A program made the position numbers and the translations under genes. A stretch of DNA of 64,000 nucleotides from Mixophyes australis (taxonomy: Eukaryota > Chordata > Amphibia > Anura > Limnodynastidae), in contig JAVHZZ010000002.1 in the NCBI GenBank assembly GCA_036250195.1, positions 66,366,705-66,430,704 on the forward strand, written 5' to 3'. Numbering within the stretch: position 1 is the first letter of the stretch; the number at the start of each line of letters is the position of its first letter. Positions 44,332 to 57,482 of the stretch are shown piece by piece. The notes beneath the pieces were generated by a model, which did not search any database, was not told the DNA's origin, and saw only the letters and a program-made list of their open reading frames with translations.

Positions 44332-45070
44332 ATGTCATTGCCTTTTTGCTTGATGAGATCCAATATGGTTTTAGTCTCCCTGTTAGTAACGCAGTGTGTG
44401 TCCCCAGGTATTCTAAATTTTGCCATTGTGTTGCCTGAAATTTTGGTGGAAAAAGAGGCCAAGGAGGTGAGAATGGAACACATGTGCAGACCTTTTCTCA
44501 AGCCATCTTTTCCCAATCTTTTTCTCTCCCCTGTGGAAGTAGTTCCCAAGAAGTCTGGTAAATTCCGGTTGATACAAAACCTGTTGTATCCAATTGGTAG
44601 GTCAGAAAATTATTGTGTGGGTCAAATGGCCACATCTCTTTGTGCAGCTGTCAAAGGACATAATGGAGGATCAGGATATATAGACATTTTTTCTCTGCTA
44701 CCTTAATGTGATTTGTATGTGTCTGTCTATACCAGGGCATAACGGTACTTGCAGCTCTTCATGGAAACAACGGGTTCCTCTGGCCTTACCCGCAATTTAA
44801 TATTTTTGGAGGTAATTCCCATTGTCGTAGCTGCCTGCCTCTGGGCAGAGAGGCTTCAGGACAAATCAATAATATTTTGGTACCATAACATGGGGGTTTT
44901 CTAGGCTATCAACAATCAATGAGCCTCATCCCCTCTACCAATTAGGTAGCTGCTTCAACTTGTACTGCGATGTTTGCGGTTAATATTATTTTCCAGATTA
45001 AGTTTGACCTAGGTGTTGAAAATTTTACAGCCGACACCCTGTCCAGGTTTCAATGTCATAGATTTAGGAG
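44332..45070 (+). pseudogene. DIRS reverse transcriptase/RNase H relic
   Basis: The stretch 44500-44620 encodes 'LFLSPVEVVPKKSGKFRLIQNLLYP', the start of a DIRS RT. The catalytic middle is missing or scrambled (44700-44960). At 45005-45070 'GVENFTADTLSRFQ' and 'FRRLAP' mark the RNase H end (usual form GV.N..AD.LSR). So the gene is deleted internally. Confidence 0.75.
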
Positions 45071-46440
45071 GCTAGCACCCATGCCAAGTAGATCTGTAGG
45101 TTGTGTCCTCCTTATGTTTGGCAGATGGTTGGTATGGCATAGAAGGGCTGATAGAAAATTCTCTGGCTCCTTTCTTGCATCTGGCGTATGGCGCAGCATA
45201 GAAAGATTGCTTGGCTTCCAGCGACAAGAATGGCTTTAGAGGTAAAGGGTTGTAGCACTGAATGTTTATATGTGGGACTGTTTTCAATGGGGTAATTCTA
45301 AGGTGGCCATGCCCACGACCTTGGCGGGCATCTCCTTTTAGTCCAACTTACGGGATCAGTGTGACATTATTAATGGTGTTCTGGTTAGGAAATCCTTGAG
45401 GGATGGGCTAGGGGACAGCCTGTAGCAGAGGATAGGCAGAGGCGTATTGAAGCACGTTCATGATCACTGATATGATGGCATGCCTGGAGTGCATCTCCAC
45501 TGGCGCCCTTGAAACTCCATTTATCAGGGCATCCTATGCTATAGTAAGCTTGCTGTTTCCTCTAAGATTTTGGTTATATCTGGGCTACTTTCTAAGAATA
45601 TGGTTTTGCATGGGTCTACTCTTAGTTGTAAGGTTCACAGTCTAAGACGGACCAGTTACATAGGGGGAGATGGGTCAGATTGGATGCATTAATTCTGGTG
45701 TTTGTTCTGTTGCACTGTTTTATTCTTGCTTGGAAATTCGTTCCACAGGTGGTAATGTGTGGCTGGCGCATGATAACGCTTCCCCGCTTGAAGTTCTAAT
45801 TTGGCACAGTTTCTAAGAAAATCCTGGTAAAACTGGATTTGAATCCTTTTGATTTTATTAATCACTCTTTTTGCATCAGTGCCACCATGGACATCACAGA
45901 AGCAAGATGCTCTATTGACAATATACAACAATTGGGGAGGGGCACTCCAATTCTTATAGAGAGTATGTTCGGACAGTATAATTTTGCCCCTTTACTGCTC
46001 TCTGCTGGTATATAACCCAGGTTTATACGCTCACCACTTTGAGTCGGGTATAAAGGTAATTTTCCCCATACACAGATGGTCCGATTTTCTTGTGAACTCT
46101 CGTGGACTATTTTATGGTTTCACCTTCATATGGCTAACTCATTCCTGGGACGTACCTTGCTTTGGCGACCAATACATTGGTGGCATAGGGTTATAGGTGA
46201 GTTGGGCCACAGGGTATTGCACCCCCTTAATCAAAGCAGCTGTATGTTTTGATCTTGCCTTTTCAGGGAGATACAGGACTTGCCTTTACAGCAGGTCTTG
46301 ACTGAGGGGGCTTAGGAGCTCCATGAAATACCGGAGGGTATGAAAGTGCCCTCTTTTATTTATTATTAGTGTTGGTTGTTTTAGGTGATCAATCTGTTTT
46401 TCTTGCCACTATTTCTTATGCAGCAATCAAATAATAAAAC

Positions 46441-46954
46441 TGTTTTTTTCTAAAAATGAAATGGTATTCTGTCATTATTTAATACCATGTTCTGAATATA
46501 GTTTGCACATGTAATGGTGTTTTGTGGTTTGAGGTAATGACATCAACCGTTAAAACTTTTAAATAATTAAATTCTTAGTTAAATTCTCTGTTTTTCTTGT
46601 GACAGGTTTCCATTTCCTCACAAAATTTTCATCAAGATTATCAATTTCTCTGCACAGATAATTTGTTGCTATAGCAGCAGGAGCTTTGCTAGGGTCCCAA
46701 AGGACCTGGGGCACAAAACAGCATCAAATTACAACTTTTATAATCACTTTCACAGCATTTTGCACATACACTATGTGCATTGACAATGACAAATAACCAA
46801 TATAATTTTAATTATACTAATACAATGTTTGAGTGTAGTCTCTTGTGCCCCTACACTGTATCAGGTAAACCCCATCCAATGTCTAGTTGACATATACATA
46901 CCATTCACTTTGTCAGATCACCACCACATTCGATCCACTATGCCATGTGCTAAC
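46441..46954. other. Unassigned DNA
   Basis: AT-rich, no feature recognised. Confidence 0.4.
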
Positions 46955-47460
46955 TACAGTTGTGCCCAAACATATTGGCGCACTAGCACTATGTTCAAAT
47001 AACTCACAATTTACCCTAAACATAAGTTAAAATTGACAACAGGACACTATAGAACTTTTGTTTTCTATACTGAATTTAATACTATATATCTTGTTAAATC
47101 AGAAAAGGAAAAGAAATGGCATTGAAAAAGTTATTGACATCCTAGACTTAATATTTGGTAGCACAGACTTTGGTAAATATAACTGCAATTAACTGCATCC
47201 TATGGTCATGTATGTACTTCCTGCAGCTCTTTATTGACCCATTGTCCCACTCTTCTTTTTTTTCTTCCATTGGACCCAGGTAGGGCATTATCTTGTGCTT
47301 TTGAGTGGTGGGTCTGGGCGGAGAGGGTATTGCACTATGCTGGTTATCCTCTTGTGTTATCTGGTGCTCATATATCTCTGGTGCAACTGTGGGACCTGAC
47401 TTCAAAATGTGATGTCATTATGCTGCTTGTCATTGCTTCTATTCAGCTAAAGAGTTAATT
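46955..47460. mobile_element. Possible Tc1/mariner-type fragment
   Basis: TA followed by CAGTTGTGCCCAAACATATT at 46957 resembles Tc1/mariner (Tigger-like) ends, in which TA is the target duplication. The following 500 bases have the feel of an untranslated flank, but I found no transposase codons and no opposite end. Confidence 0.35.
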
Positions 47461-47861
47461 GCACACAATGGCTGTCTGTCCCTAATAAAATAGCTTATTG
47501 TCCCATAAACAAATGTATTAATGCAGTCAAGAAGCGGCCTAGAATTTTGTAGTTTCCGTTTAGTATTCCATTCCATGCTGATTCCTCTCCCACATTCCAT
47601 CTGGGCTGGGCTGGTGAACCTCATCACATTGACATCAAACCATAACGAGACCTAAAGAGAAAATTGTCCATTCCTTGGCTTTTAAGTTAATCCAAGGCTG
47701 CCCAGGTGGCTCAAAAGACTCATTGGCATCAAAAGTATTTGAATCTGTCTTGGTGTTTCCTCAACTATTGGTTGACCTGCTATGGCTTCTTCTTATCTAT
47801 AGCCTGGAGCATTTACTGTGCAAACCATTCTTTAATTATTATTAGTATTCATTGCTGTCAT

Positions 47862-47886
47862 TATTATTATTATTATTATTATTATG
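47862..47886. repeat. (ATT)n microsatellite
   Basis: Eight ATT units, likely the tail of an adjacent repeat on the minus strand. Confidence 0.9.
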
Positions 47887-48470
47887 AATAATGTATTTAG
47901 TATTATATGTTTTTTTGCAGGGTGCAAGGCAAGCAGACTGTACACAAAACATGACACGAGACACATACACAGTAGACAACTAGGAGCTGACAAAATGTAT
48001 AGAGGGCTCTGCTCATTACAGCTTGAAGGAACTTTTAAAGCGTTGATAGTTGTAGATTGATGGAAGGAGTTCCATATGTGTTTAGTGGCCCTGAAAAAAA
48101 TTGGAGATGGTATTGAGTGAGGGGTGGTTATGAGACAAGAGGTGAAGTGCAGGTCAGAAGCAGATATAAGAGGTTGAAAGGGAGAGTATATGGAGATGAG
48201 GTCAGAGATGTAAGGACTTTATAGGTGAGGGTGAGTAGTTTGCAGTGGATTCTGGAGTATTTGGGGGAGCCAATGTATTGAGTGACAAAGTAGTGAGGTG
48301 GATGTTGGGAGGAATGAGTGAGAGGAATGCCAGTTAGTAGGTTTTAGTGGTTGAGGCAGGAAATTATGAGATGAAGGAGATTGAAAGGGGTTAGTCATTT
48401 TGGAAGGGGGAAAGATGATGAGTTCTATTTTTGATATATTTTTAGATAGCAATGGGACAGCTGTGTGGTG
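47887..48470. repeat. Interspersed repeat fragment, purine-rich
   Basis: It follows the ATT tail and contains 'GGAGATGAGGTCAGAGATGT' and 'GGTGAGGGTGAGTAGTTTGC', phrases I recall from common frog interspersed repeats with tails of this type. The family name is unknown to me. No coding capacity. Confidence 0.4.
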
Positions 48471-49429
48471 ATGGCATAGAGAAAATAACTTGATTAGCCA
48501 GATATATGATTGCAGCAGTCAGTATGGGGACATCTGATGGCAATGAGGACACTATGGAGTAAGAAGACTATGGGAGCATTAAGGAAGGACACATGTGGGA
48601 GTAAATTGGGAAGCAGTGATACTATATACTAGGACAGATGTGATTGAGTGATATATACATAGTCACAGGAGCATGCACATAGGGACACACCAGCGTGTAT
48701 ATGGTGCCTGTCAAACATACAGTTTGCATATGGAGCATATAGTTTACATATGAAGTAGTTTGTGGTTCTAAATATAGGAGTATATGACGTTTGTTAATAG
48801 CAAAATAGGAGCATATGGAGTGACTGATACATTATACTAAGTAAAGTAGTTGTACTGTGCATTTGTACTTGGAGTAATAATAGTGGTACTGTGCGTTTGG
48901 TAGAATTTAAGATCAAGATTTGGGAGATTGTGATGATGAAGGAGCTTAACAAAGTTTGCCATCCAATAATTAAATCCACATTCTTAGATATGAAGATAGG
49001 TGTTTCCTTGGTTGAGTTCCTTTTTTCTCTCCTTTGTTCTTTTCTTCTTCTATGCTTTCTCACTACTTTTGTTCTTTATACCTGAAATCTAGAAATGAAG
49101 CATACAATTGTTCATTTCATGAGCCTTTTTCCCTGGTTTAAATATTGGCTCCATGTTTATGCTTTCATCTGCATCTTGATCATGGTGTTACAGAAGCTAT
49201 GTTGAAAGCAATCTAAATCTTTATTATCACTTGAACTGCATGTTTTTGTTCTGAATGGTCCATAATAAAATGTGACAGTTACAATACAGTATATTTGTGA
49301 ATGTTATTGGTAGCACATCAGTGGTCCTTTATCTTGCATCAATACATTTTTGTTAATTTATTTTCACCACTTAAAAATATTGCACTCACATATACTACAT
49401 GCCTCGATTTATTATTATTAATATTATAA
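48471..49429. other. Unassigned DNA
   Basis: No recognisable feature. Confidence 0.4.
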
Positions 49430-49790
49430 AAAAATTTTTTATAGGGCACTATAAAGTGTTCGTAGTGCCGTACAAGGACAAACAACAGCACAGTTCAAGT
49501 CGAAACAGCACAGTACAATTAACAGTAAGCACTATAACTCTGGGAGCTCAAAGCACAGCTAGAGAGAAAGGGTGAGGGATAATCAGCACAGGTTGGTAAC
49601 CTGAGCCCAAAAGGGTGGGCGCGGATGACAGGTTAAGAGCCACTGAGAGTAACAGAGAGAAGCGAGAGGAGTCGGAGGGCAGAAGGTCCAAGAGGAGGTG
49701 GGATGAGTAGCTGGAAAGCAAAGTTAAAAGTGGTGGAAACCAGAGGAGAGAAAGCCCTGCTCAAAGGAGCGTACAAATCTAAATCTTATT
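49430..49790. repeat. Interspersed repeat fragment
   Basis: Starts after an ATTATT run and reads 'AGGGCACTATAAAGTGTTCG' then a purine-rich body. Layout is similar to the fragment at 47887, suggesting related repeats. Confidence 0.35.
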
Positions 49791-51296
49791 ATATTTATCT
49801 ATTTTACCATACATACAAAATTTCCCATATTTCATATATTCTATTTGTTTTTTTATTTTATTTTATTTATTTTTACTTTTGGGTGCACTTTCTTTTTAAC
49901 CATTTTATTCGCTTTTCTGTGGTCTTACCTGTCCAAATCAACTAGCATCAATATAAAATGATGATAGAAGAAAAATTAATCAGCTTTCTGGCAGTGTATA
50001 AAGAAAGATGGCTTCAGTAGATGATTGGAGATATAATTTCTAGAACTCGGGTTACCAGACAAATTCTATTCTATTTATATATTTGATGCTTTATATATAT
50101 TAAAAACCAATGGCAGGATTTTTCTGTTAAACAAAATGTATGACAGATATATTTTAAGCACTTTTTTAATATTAAGAAAATAGTTTTTAGAAACAAATAT
50201 ATTTTGAATTAAATCTGTGTTCCTACTTTAAATATACATTTGAGTAAATCCCCTCTCTTTCCAATAATATTACTTTGGAACCCCTAGTATTTGCAGTATT
50301 CAGCAGGGTCCTGACACCCACACTCAGGTGGCACCTCTGTCGTTCATCTTCGTCATCGCAATCTACATCTCGGAGAAGTGACACTGCTTTATACTGATAT
50401 TACTGTGTAACATATAATTTAAATACTATAGAAGATTTATAACATGTCTCTCTTTTAACCTCAGGTTCTGCAGCTGCCTTTTCATTATAAGCATTTTACT
50501 GAACACAGAGAAAACATTTTCTCTGTCTAGTGGGATAATTAATATGATACAGCCGTTAATGTAGATTACTTCAAAACCTGATTTCATCTAAGTAGCTATT
50601 TTTCCTTTTATGCAAGTTAAGTGCTTGGAATAAATCCTCTGGCAGAAATACATTATCTTTTTATTTATTTATTTATTTTTAAAAAATAAGTTTATTTATC
50701 AATTGAAATAATAAGACATTTTTCTATACTGCATTAAATGTTATATTTCAATTTGTGACAAATAAAAAAAAATACTGTTACATCCTGTTGTTTAAATACA
50801 AGGTTTATTTAAAAGAAAAATGGATTTTATCCTTATGTAACAGGTTTGTTATTGGGTAAAATATAGACAATAGAAGATATTGTAAAGGTGCAGCAAATGT
50901 TAAGAGAAAACTCCACTAAACTTTTAAAACTTTATATCCTGCAATTTATAATTAGGCAATTTACAAATCATTATTATTATGTTTCTGCTGCCTTACAATT
51001 AGAACACAGCATTTAAATATATCAGAATGTCTGAAGCATTAAGGGTTAATAGTTTTCTAGCATGTAACAATAGTTGGAGTTATAAGGGATGGCTGTTTAT
51101 CAAGATCTATTCCAGGACCATGGTAATTAGGGCCACAGAAGTCACAAAGGGATCAGACTGGTCAGCAGCAGTACTGACCATATTTCCCAGGTCCTCTTTT
51201 GTCACATGCTGCACTGCTGGTACACAAGCCCCCTCTATCTTACCTAGTGGCTTCACTCTGATTGGCTAGAGCACGCCTGAACAACCTGTGGCTCTC
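49791..51296. other. Unassigned AT-rich DNA
   Basis: No gene or element recognised. Confidence 0.4.
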
Positions 51297-51395
51297 CAGG
51301 TGTTGCAACACCACAAGTCCCAGCACACCCTGACAGCTATCAACTGGGTATTGGCAGACAAAACATGCAGGGGTTTGTCGTTTCCCAACACCTGG
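51297..51395. mobile_element. Small palindromic MITE
   Basis: CCAGGTGTTG at the left is mirrored by CAACACCTGG at the right, with inner 'ACAAGTCCCAGCA' paired to a mutated counterpart. Such 'acaagtcccagcatgc' foldbacks are common in frogs. A similar but more decayed stretch is at 63385-63475. Confidence 0.6.
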
Positions 51396-51600
51396 CTACT
51401 TTCACATAAACCCCATGTGGGGTATGAATGAACTTCATTTTATCAAGGAGGTTTGTTTAGGGTCAGACTGGGCTTAATAATTTGCCCTGGCATAGAAAGC
51501 ACACAAGCCCTGTGCTCTGGGCTTCACGGAAACTATTCTTGAAAGTCTATGGGGCAGTGCAACATATTATCAATACAAACTCGCCAGGCACCCTCTAGAG

Positions 51601-51847
51601 CAGTGATGGCAACAGGCAGCTCTAGGCCCTCAGAGTCCTCACCTGCGACCCCTTGTTCCTTATTGCTTTATTGTCTGCTGTTTTGTTATGACCTATAAAA
51701 CTTGATTAAAATACTTGCTGAAATGTTGTTACAGATAAGTATTTCTTTATTTGATTAAATGGATTGCTTAGGCTGATTACTGATATTAAGAGTAATGTGA
51801 GGCCCTTATGAAGGTTAGAGAGGAACGAAGTTGGTTGCCCATCACTG
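51601..51847. mobile_element. hAT MITE, 247 bp
   Basis: Ends are CAGTGATGGCAAC and GTTGCCCATCACTG, a hAT-type inverted repeat. Flanks CTCTAGAG (51593-51600) and CCCTAGAT (51848-51855) agree at six of eight positions, consistent with an aged 8-bp duplication. Confidence 0.8.
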
Positions 51848-53739
51848 CCCTAGATCATAGCTTTAGGGGATTGCTGCATTCCAAGTCAATCAGATTGGTC
51901 TAGTTCATAGGGCTTTGGCTGCCATCATTTCTAGCTCTTCCACCAATGGTTTCCACTTTAGTAAGGGGATGCTCTTGCACAGACGTTTCTCAAAATAGTG
52001 ATCACTATGATGGACCACACTGTCGCTACTCTTGGTACTGACTGGATAGACCAAAATTTCAGCCTGCTGCATTCAAGCTCTGTTCAACATTTCAAGTTGC
52101 GTTCAACACACACAAGCCATTAAAAGATACTGCATTGTCCTTCAGCAGGATTATTGACATGAAATTGTCTACAGAGAGTTAAAATATCTTCCTCTGACCA
52201 CAACATCATCTCATACATTTGTAGTTCTAATTGAGCTGCAAAGAGAGTGAGAAAAGATCTCAAATATGGCCGTTTCTTGCATGACACCAAAAGAATACCT
52301 AATTTTCTTAATGGCCTTTACCAACTGACATTGCATTATTTTAATGCCAGTGTGAAGCATGTGACCGTATGTAAAAATAAAACACTTACTTTTCTGTTTG
52401 TCCATTCCATTTCCATTTGAATACTTGCATTTGTTTGCATTATGATGAAATTACAGAACTCAAAAAAGTCCCTTCATCTCCAAGAAAGTGCCTTGAGTAC
52501 ATAACCATGAGGGGTAAAGAAGAGGGGATGCACCAGAGCTGTGCTATGATTTTCTCATTCATATCAATCGCCCACATGTAGCATTATACCTTGCATGTAG
52601 AAACTCCATTGAAATGAATGGGCCATAGACATGAAAGAATATTTACAGCATTGTTAATTGATTTAATTGATTTTTTCCCCACATCACTTCAGATTCAATT
52701 TGTCTCAACTTATGTGTGAGCAGAGCAATAAGTCCCCTGACTGAATGACAATCGCATTATGGCTAGGATGGGAAACACCCTGTGATTTGCTGAATGGCTA
52801 CGGAGAGTCTTGATGAATTCAGTCCTCAGGCATACCGGGGTAGGGCTACTGGCAGAACAGTTTGTGTTGTCTATTGTGGCTTTTTAATGTTATTCCTGTA
52901 TGCTACAAGCAGAAGATTGTTTGTATTACAAATTTCATTGGATTACTATAAGAAGATTTTCCAGTAAATTACATTTTAACAAGATTTTTTTCTGTGAATT
53001 GGAAATAAAAAAGATCCCATTGGACTACAAATTAAAATTAGATTTTCCTGTGGATTATAAATTAGGACAGTCCCTTTAGAATACATATAATAAATTGGTG
53101 AACATGGGTTTGAAGAGTTTTTTTTAACTAATCTTTATTTTCAAATATGTGTTTTGTATCATTATTTATATTATATTGGTTTAGAGGGCATAGTTCTTAG
53201 TGAACTCCAGGGACCCCAATATTCCTCATAACACTGGTTCAACATCTTCAGAGCTCTCAGTGTGGGACTGGTAGGCTCTTGGTGGAGAGCCATGCTGTTT
53301 TTTGCTGACCAGTGTGGTTTTGGTTCCCACTATGATAGGGGGGACCCAATTAGGAAAATTTCCCTGTTTTAGTTAGCCCACCCAGGCTTTCCATCCTAGG
53401 GGTAGATACCACTCAAGCAGTGGGAACCCCATACTTGTAGCCCCCCTGTTTTAGTGGGAAACAACCCAGACTATCTAGTGCTTGGCCTGGTTGAGAAATG
53501 TGGGGATCCATGTGGAAATTCTCACATTCATTTCAATGAGATTTCTACATGTAGTGAACATTTATTAAAGTAAATGGGCATTCTGGTTCCATTTTCAAAC
53601 TTATGAAAACGAGTCCAGCACACGTCAACAACATGTATCAGACACATGTCATGTACTGACATTTTCACATGCAGTTTGTACCTGCTTTTTTACAAACGCA
53701 ATACCAGGGGCCAATAGCACTTAAAACAGAACTGTAGGT
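51848..53739. other. Unassigned; inverted repeat around 52595-53557
   Basis: 'GCATGTAGAAACTCCATTG' near 52594 and its approximate reverse complement near 53530-53557 could be ends of a decayed DNA element. Between them is a degenerate AAGATTTTCC/ATTAC repeat (52950-53060). No coding sequence. Confidence 0.3.
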
Positions 53740-54480
53740 AGATATTTTAGTGCCCTGGGTGAGAGAGACCACTGCCCCCCCTTTCCAATCTTAGTGGATG
53801 GAGAGGTTGCTGGGGGAGACGTGGCCATCCTACTATATAGACATTTCTACCCCTTTACAAGCACTAGACCATTTCTAACCCTGTGCTGCTCTCTCTTACC
53901 TGGTCTAGCAGCTTTGACTACCTGGAGCTGCTGCTAGTTTCTTAAGCTTAGGTGCTGCTTGGCCAGATTCTGGAATGTTGGGCCCTGTTTGGAAAGAAAT
54001 AGTTACGATTCACCTAATAGAAAGTTGAGCAATAAGTGAACCCTTGAGATCACCCTACCCCAAACCAGCCGTCAAATTAAATTAATAGCATTTACATGTA
54101 ATAAATATGCCTATTCCCCCCAACCAACCCTGACATTAATTTAACAGCATTCACATTTAATAATTAGGCCTCCTTCCCCTCAACCAGCCCAATATTAAAT
54201 TAATAGTGTTTACATGCTTTAAATAAATCTCCTTCCCCAAACAACCTTAACAATAAATTAATAGTATTCACTTTTAATAAATACATGTATCCCCCGCCTC
54301 CCTTCCCCCAGCATTTAGTTAATAACAATTCCATTTAATAAACAGACTCCAATCAACCCCAACATAAAATTGATACCATTCCCAGTTAATAGACAAATCA
54401 CCCCCCATCCCCACCAGCAGCGGCATAAAATTAATACCATTCCTATTTAATATACAGATATATACCATTATCACTGAAAT
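53740..54480. mobile_element. Second copy of the 20486-type element with ~60-bp array
   Basis: The core 53870-54010 parallels 20755-20900, and 54060-54460 carries about seven copies of the same ACATTAAATTAATAG-containing unit. See the entry at 20486. Confidence 0.6.
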
Positions 54481-55747
54481 GCTACCTCAGCTTTTGTCTT
54501 TGTCATATTTTAAATTTTAATGTTGCACAAAGTTAAAAATAAAAGACCTAAGTGTTACTTAAACTTCAAAGGCTTCCTAAACCCTGGACTCAATGAAGCT
54601 GCAAAAAAATATTTTTATAAAAAAAAAATCTACCAATGACGATGCAGAATTTGCTAAAATTCTACTATCCCTCAAAAGAATTACGTTACCATATAGAAAG
54701 GTAATTTTCACCAAAAACACATACATATTGTGTACAGAAAATATTTGTATAGATGTTGGCAGCAAGATAAAAGAATCGAAGATATTATGAATGTATTACT
54801 TGTCCTTGATCTTATATGTTCCCTCGTAATAATGTCACTTATACACACCTGCCTACACTCACTGCTATCTGGAACAGCAGAGCATTGGGTATCTGGAGTA
54901 GAGTATTCATTTTAGTGATATTGAGCATAGAAATATAATCAACATCCAAAGGGACAACCGACAGTCTCAGCTTCCCTTCTGCTTCTCCTTGCTGACTCCT
55001 CCACTGACAGTGTCAGCATTACATCATTAGTTCATGTCAGTGATGCTGCTGGGAGCAGGGAGACTTTCTTCTTTGTTTCTTCTTAGTTGTGACATTCACT
55101 GCAGTTATCTACACAACTAGAAACAGTTTATTTTGATGTGTGATGAATCTCCAGTACCCTACACCTAAGCATACTTTTGACAGCAAAAAAAAATAACATT
55201 CCAAACTTTAACATTAGAAGTACAACTTTTATACTACAAGTCCCATAATTGTTTTCTGCATTTTGTAAAATATCTATTGTTACAGAGATGTTTTTCAGAA
55301 CCATGAATGCCCACTATAACACTATCAAGGTTGTAAAAAATGTAATTGATACCTTATATTCCACGAGATTTAAGCACCCTCTAGGTCTAAATTGTAAACT
55401 CACCCTTTTTTGTTAGTGTCTCCATCTCGTGCCTTACACAAGTATTCAATTACTTTGCTTCAGAGTGCAAATCTGTAGGTACCTATATAGTGTAAACCCC
55501 CCTGGTTACCAAGGCCTCATCTTTCCTTCCATGAGCCAGGTACATAGAGAGCAAGTTTGAGCATCTTTATTGCACTGTATTCTCATTATCTACTTGCTGC
55601 CTTTAATATTAGATTCTAGTCAAAACATGGTGGAACCTGTAAGTACCCACATCCCTGAAGAGAGAGATCTATTTGGGTGGAGGCACTGCATTCAAAAGAA
55701 TACCGGAAAATGTGAGATGACCCTTACCCTGACCCTACTCTACCCTC
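54481..55747. other. Unassigned DNA
   Basis: No gene or element recognised. Confidence 0.4.
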
Positions 55748-55750
55748 CAG

Positions 55751-56681
55751 GGGGTAAATGTATCAAGCTGCGAATTTGAAAATCCTGTGATTTTTCTTGG
55801 GTGTTTAATCTGGCAGATGTATTAACCTGATATCTGATGTAAAAATCGCCAGAGTTGTGTTGCTTCAAAAATCGCCATTCTCAAAATCGCTACAAATCGC
55901 AGTCCCGACTTTATCCCACTCTAGCGACACAAGTCTCCAAATGTATGAAGCTGCGATTGTGCAAACTCACCCGAGTTTGGTTTAAAGATCGCCAAATACA
56001 ACAGGCTGCTTTCTTGCTGCGAGATAATCAAACACATCACTGTTAAAATGAATGCTGCAGGACCCACCGACTGTATAATATGAAAAAAAGTATAATGTTA
56101 AAAAAAAAAAATATGTGCGGCCCCCCCATCCAAGCACTGTTAATCCTAGTGCTGCCAGCCTACTGCTGGTTGTGTGGGGTCCCCCCTGATTTTTACGCAG
56201 CCAGCACTAGGCAAACCAGCCGAGGTGGTTGGCACTATAGCAGGGGGACACACGGCAAGGGTCCCCCTGCCATAATGACAAGCCAACCCCAGGCTGTTCA
56301 GCGCTGGGCTGGATTCCCTAGGGAGTGGGGTTTGCAAAAAAAAAGCATGTGGGCCCCCCTTTAGGAATAACCAGCTCAGTGCTGAACTAGGGCTCTTCCA
56401 ACACCCCCGGGTGGTGTGTGTAAGGTAATAACGGCAATTAATTCCACACGTCCATGCTTGTAAACAATCTTCTGTTCTTCGGGTCAGGATGACCACCCAT
56501 TTGTAAATCCATCTTGATTGAAGTTTTCTTTCTTCGGGTCAGAAAGACCCCAATTTGTAAATCCAAACCGGAAAATGCTTGGCGTTGAGTACTGTGCTTG
56601 GGATTCAAATCGCTGATTATCTCCCATGATTTGTTGCGATTTTGAATAGCTGAAAAAATCAGACCTTGATACATTTACTCC
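55751..56681. mobile_element. 931-bp DNA element with GGGGTAAATG ends and CAG flanks
   Basis: Left end GGGGTAAATGTATCAAG, right end CTTGATACATTTACTCC (one mismatch), flanked by CAG at 55748-55750 and 56682-56684. The subterminal AAATCGC-rich parts are also in inverted order. The centre (56110-56400) is GC-rich with no intact frame. Same terminus and flank as the hairpin at 39320. Confidence 0.85.
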
Positions 56682-56758
56682 CAGGTGTGTGTAGATGACT
56701 GAGTGAGCAGGACTACAATTATAAATTTAGGGATTATCACACATCTCACCTGCTATTC

Positions 56759-57482
56759 TGTCTGGGATGACCAATATTGTGGTTTCCCTTGACTACGTTA
56801 CCTTTTGGCCTCTACGGCGTTCCTCTTCTCTCTGACGCCATTTGACCGGCAGTTGCTGCGCATGTGTAAGTTGAGCACTTTTCAAACCTCTCCTGGATTC
56901 ACATTGGCTGACCATAGGTCAGTTCACTATTTAAGGCACTTCCTCCTATCTACCATTGTCAGTTCTTCTGGTCTCTCCTTCTGTGAGAACACAGTTCTCT
57001 CTGACTCTTGTCATCTTCTACTTGTATCATTTGTTCCTGTGTTACCTGTTCCACGAGGAAGGCCTGTGGCTATTCTGCAGAACTTTGCGCTTCATCATTG
57101 ATCCTGCTTCCAGGCTATACTGCCCACCGGGATCTCAGCGCTCTTGTACTCTGCAGTTCATCGCCTCATCGTTATCTACTCTTCAACCCAGATTGGGGCC
57201 TGTTCTGCAGAACACAGTGCATCTTCATCGATCCTGAGCCTATGCTCTATTACCTATTAGGATCTCCAGCTCAGCTTCTTATGCCCTTTGTATCCTGGTT
57301 GCTGTATCCTGCTTTGGGTTTCCTAGAGGACAGCGATCTGTTGTCAGAGAGCAGCCAAGCCTATATTTCCTTGAGGGGATCCCTGGTGAATACCTCTCTT
57401 TCCATTAGACTCCACACCACTTGGAGGTTAGTCATCACCTGAGCAGGGTTCAAGGTCTAGTCTAACATCTGATAACATGACA
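56759..57482 (+). repeat. Gypsy-type LTR, probably solo
   Basis: TATTTAAGG box at 56929-56937, pyrimidine-rich R-U5 with repeated 'TTCTGCAGAAC' blocks, and an end AACATGACA at 57482. The start (TGTCTGGG at 56759) is uncertain. Open frames inside are side effects of base composition. Confidence 0.5.

Larger units (their letters stand above)
43647..46440 (+). mobile_element. DIRS-type retrotransposon relic
   Basis: In order on the plus strand: a gag-like region, reverse transcriptase, RNase H-end motif and a long decayed 3' part ending near an AATAAT/AATAAA signal (about 46428). DIRS elements use a tyrosine recombinase instead of integrase, but I could not find its catalytic block with confidence in 45240-46340. 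A short segment at 45113-45236 ('WHRRADRK', 'GVWRSIERLLGFQ') may be the remnant of an accessory hydrolase-like domain. The element is internally deleted and full of stops. Confidence 0.7.

Noticed and set aside
44250..44549. 99-codon minus-strand frame
   Set aside because: It is the antisense of the DIRS reverse-transcriptase region, which is clearly coding on the plus strand.
56805..57442. Overlapping plus-strand frames of 93-144 codons
   Set aside because: They overlap in three frames within a pyrimidine-rich LTR-like region and match no family I know.
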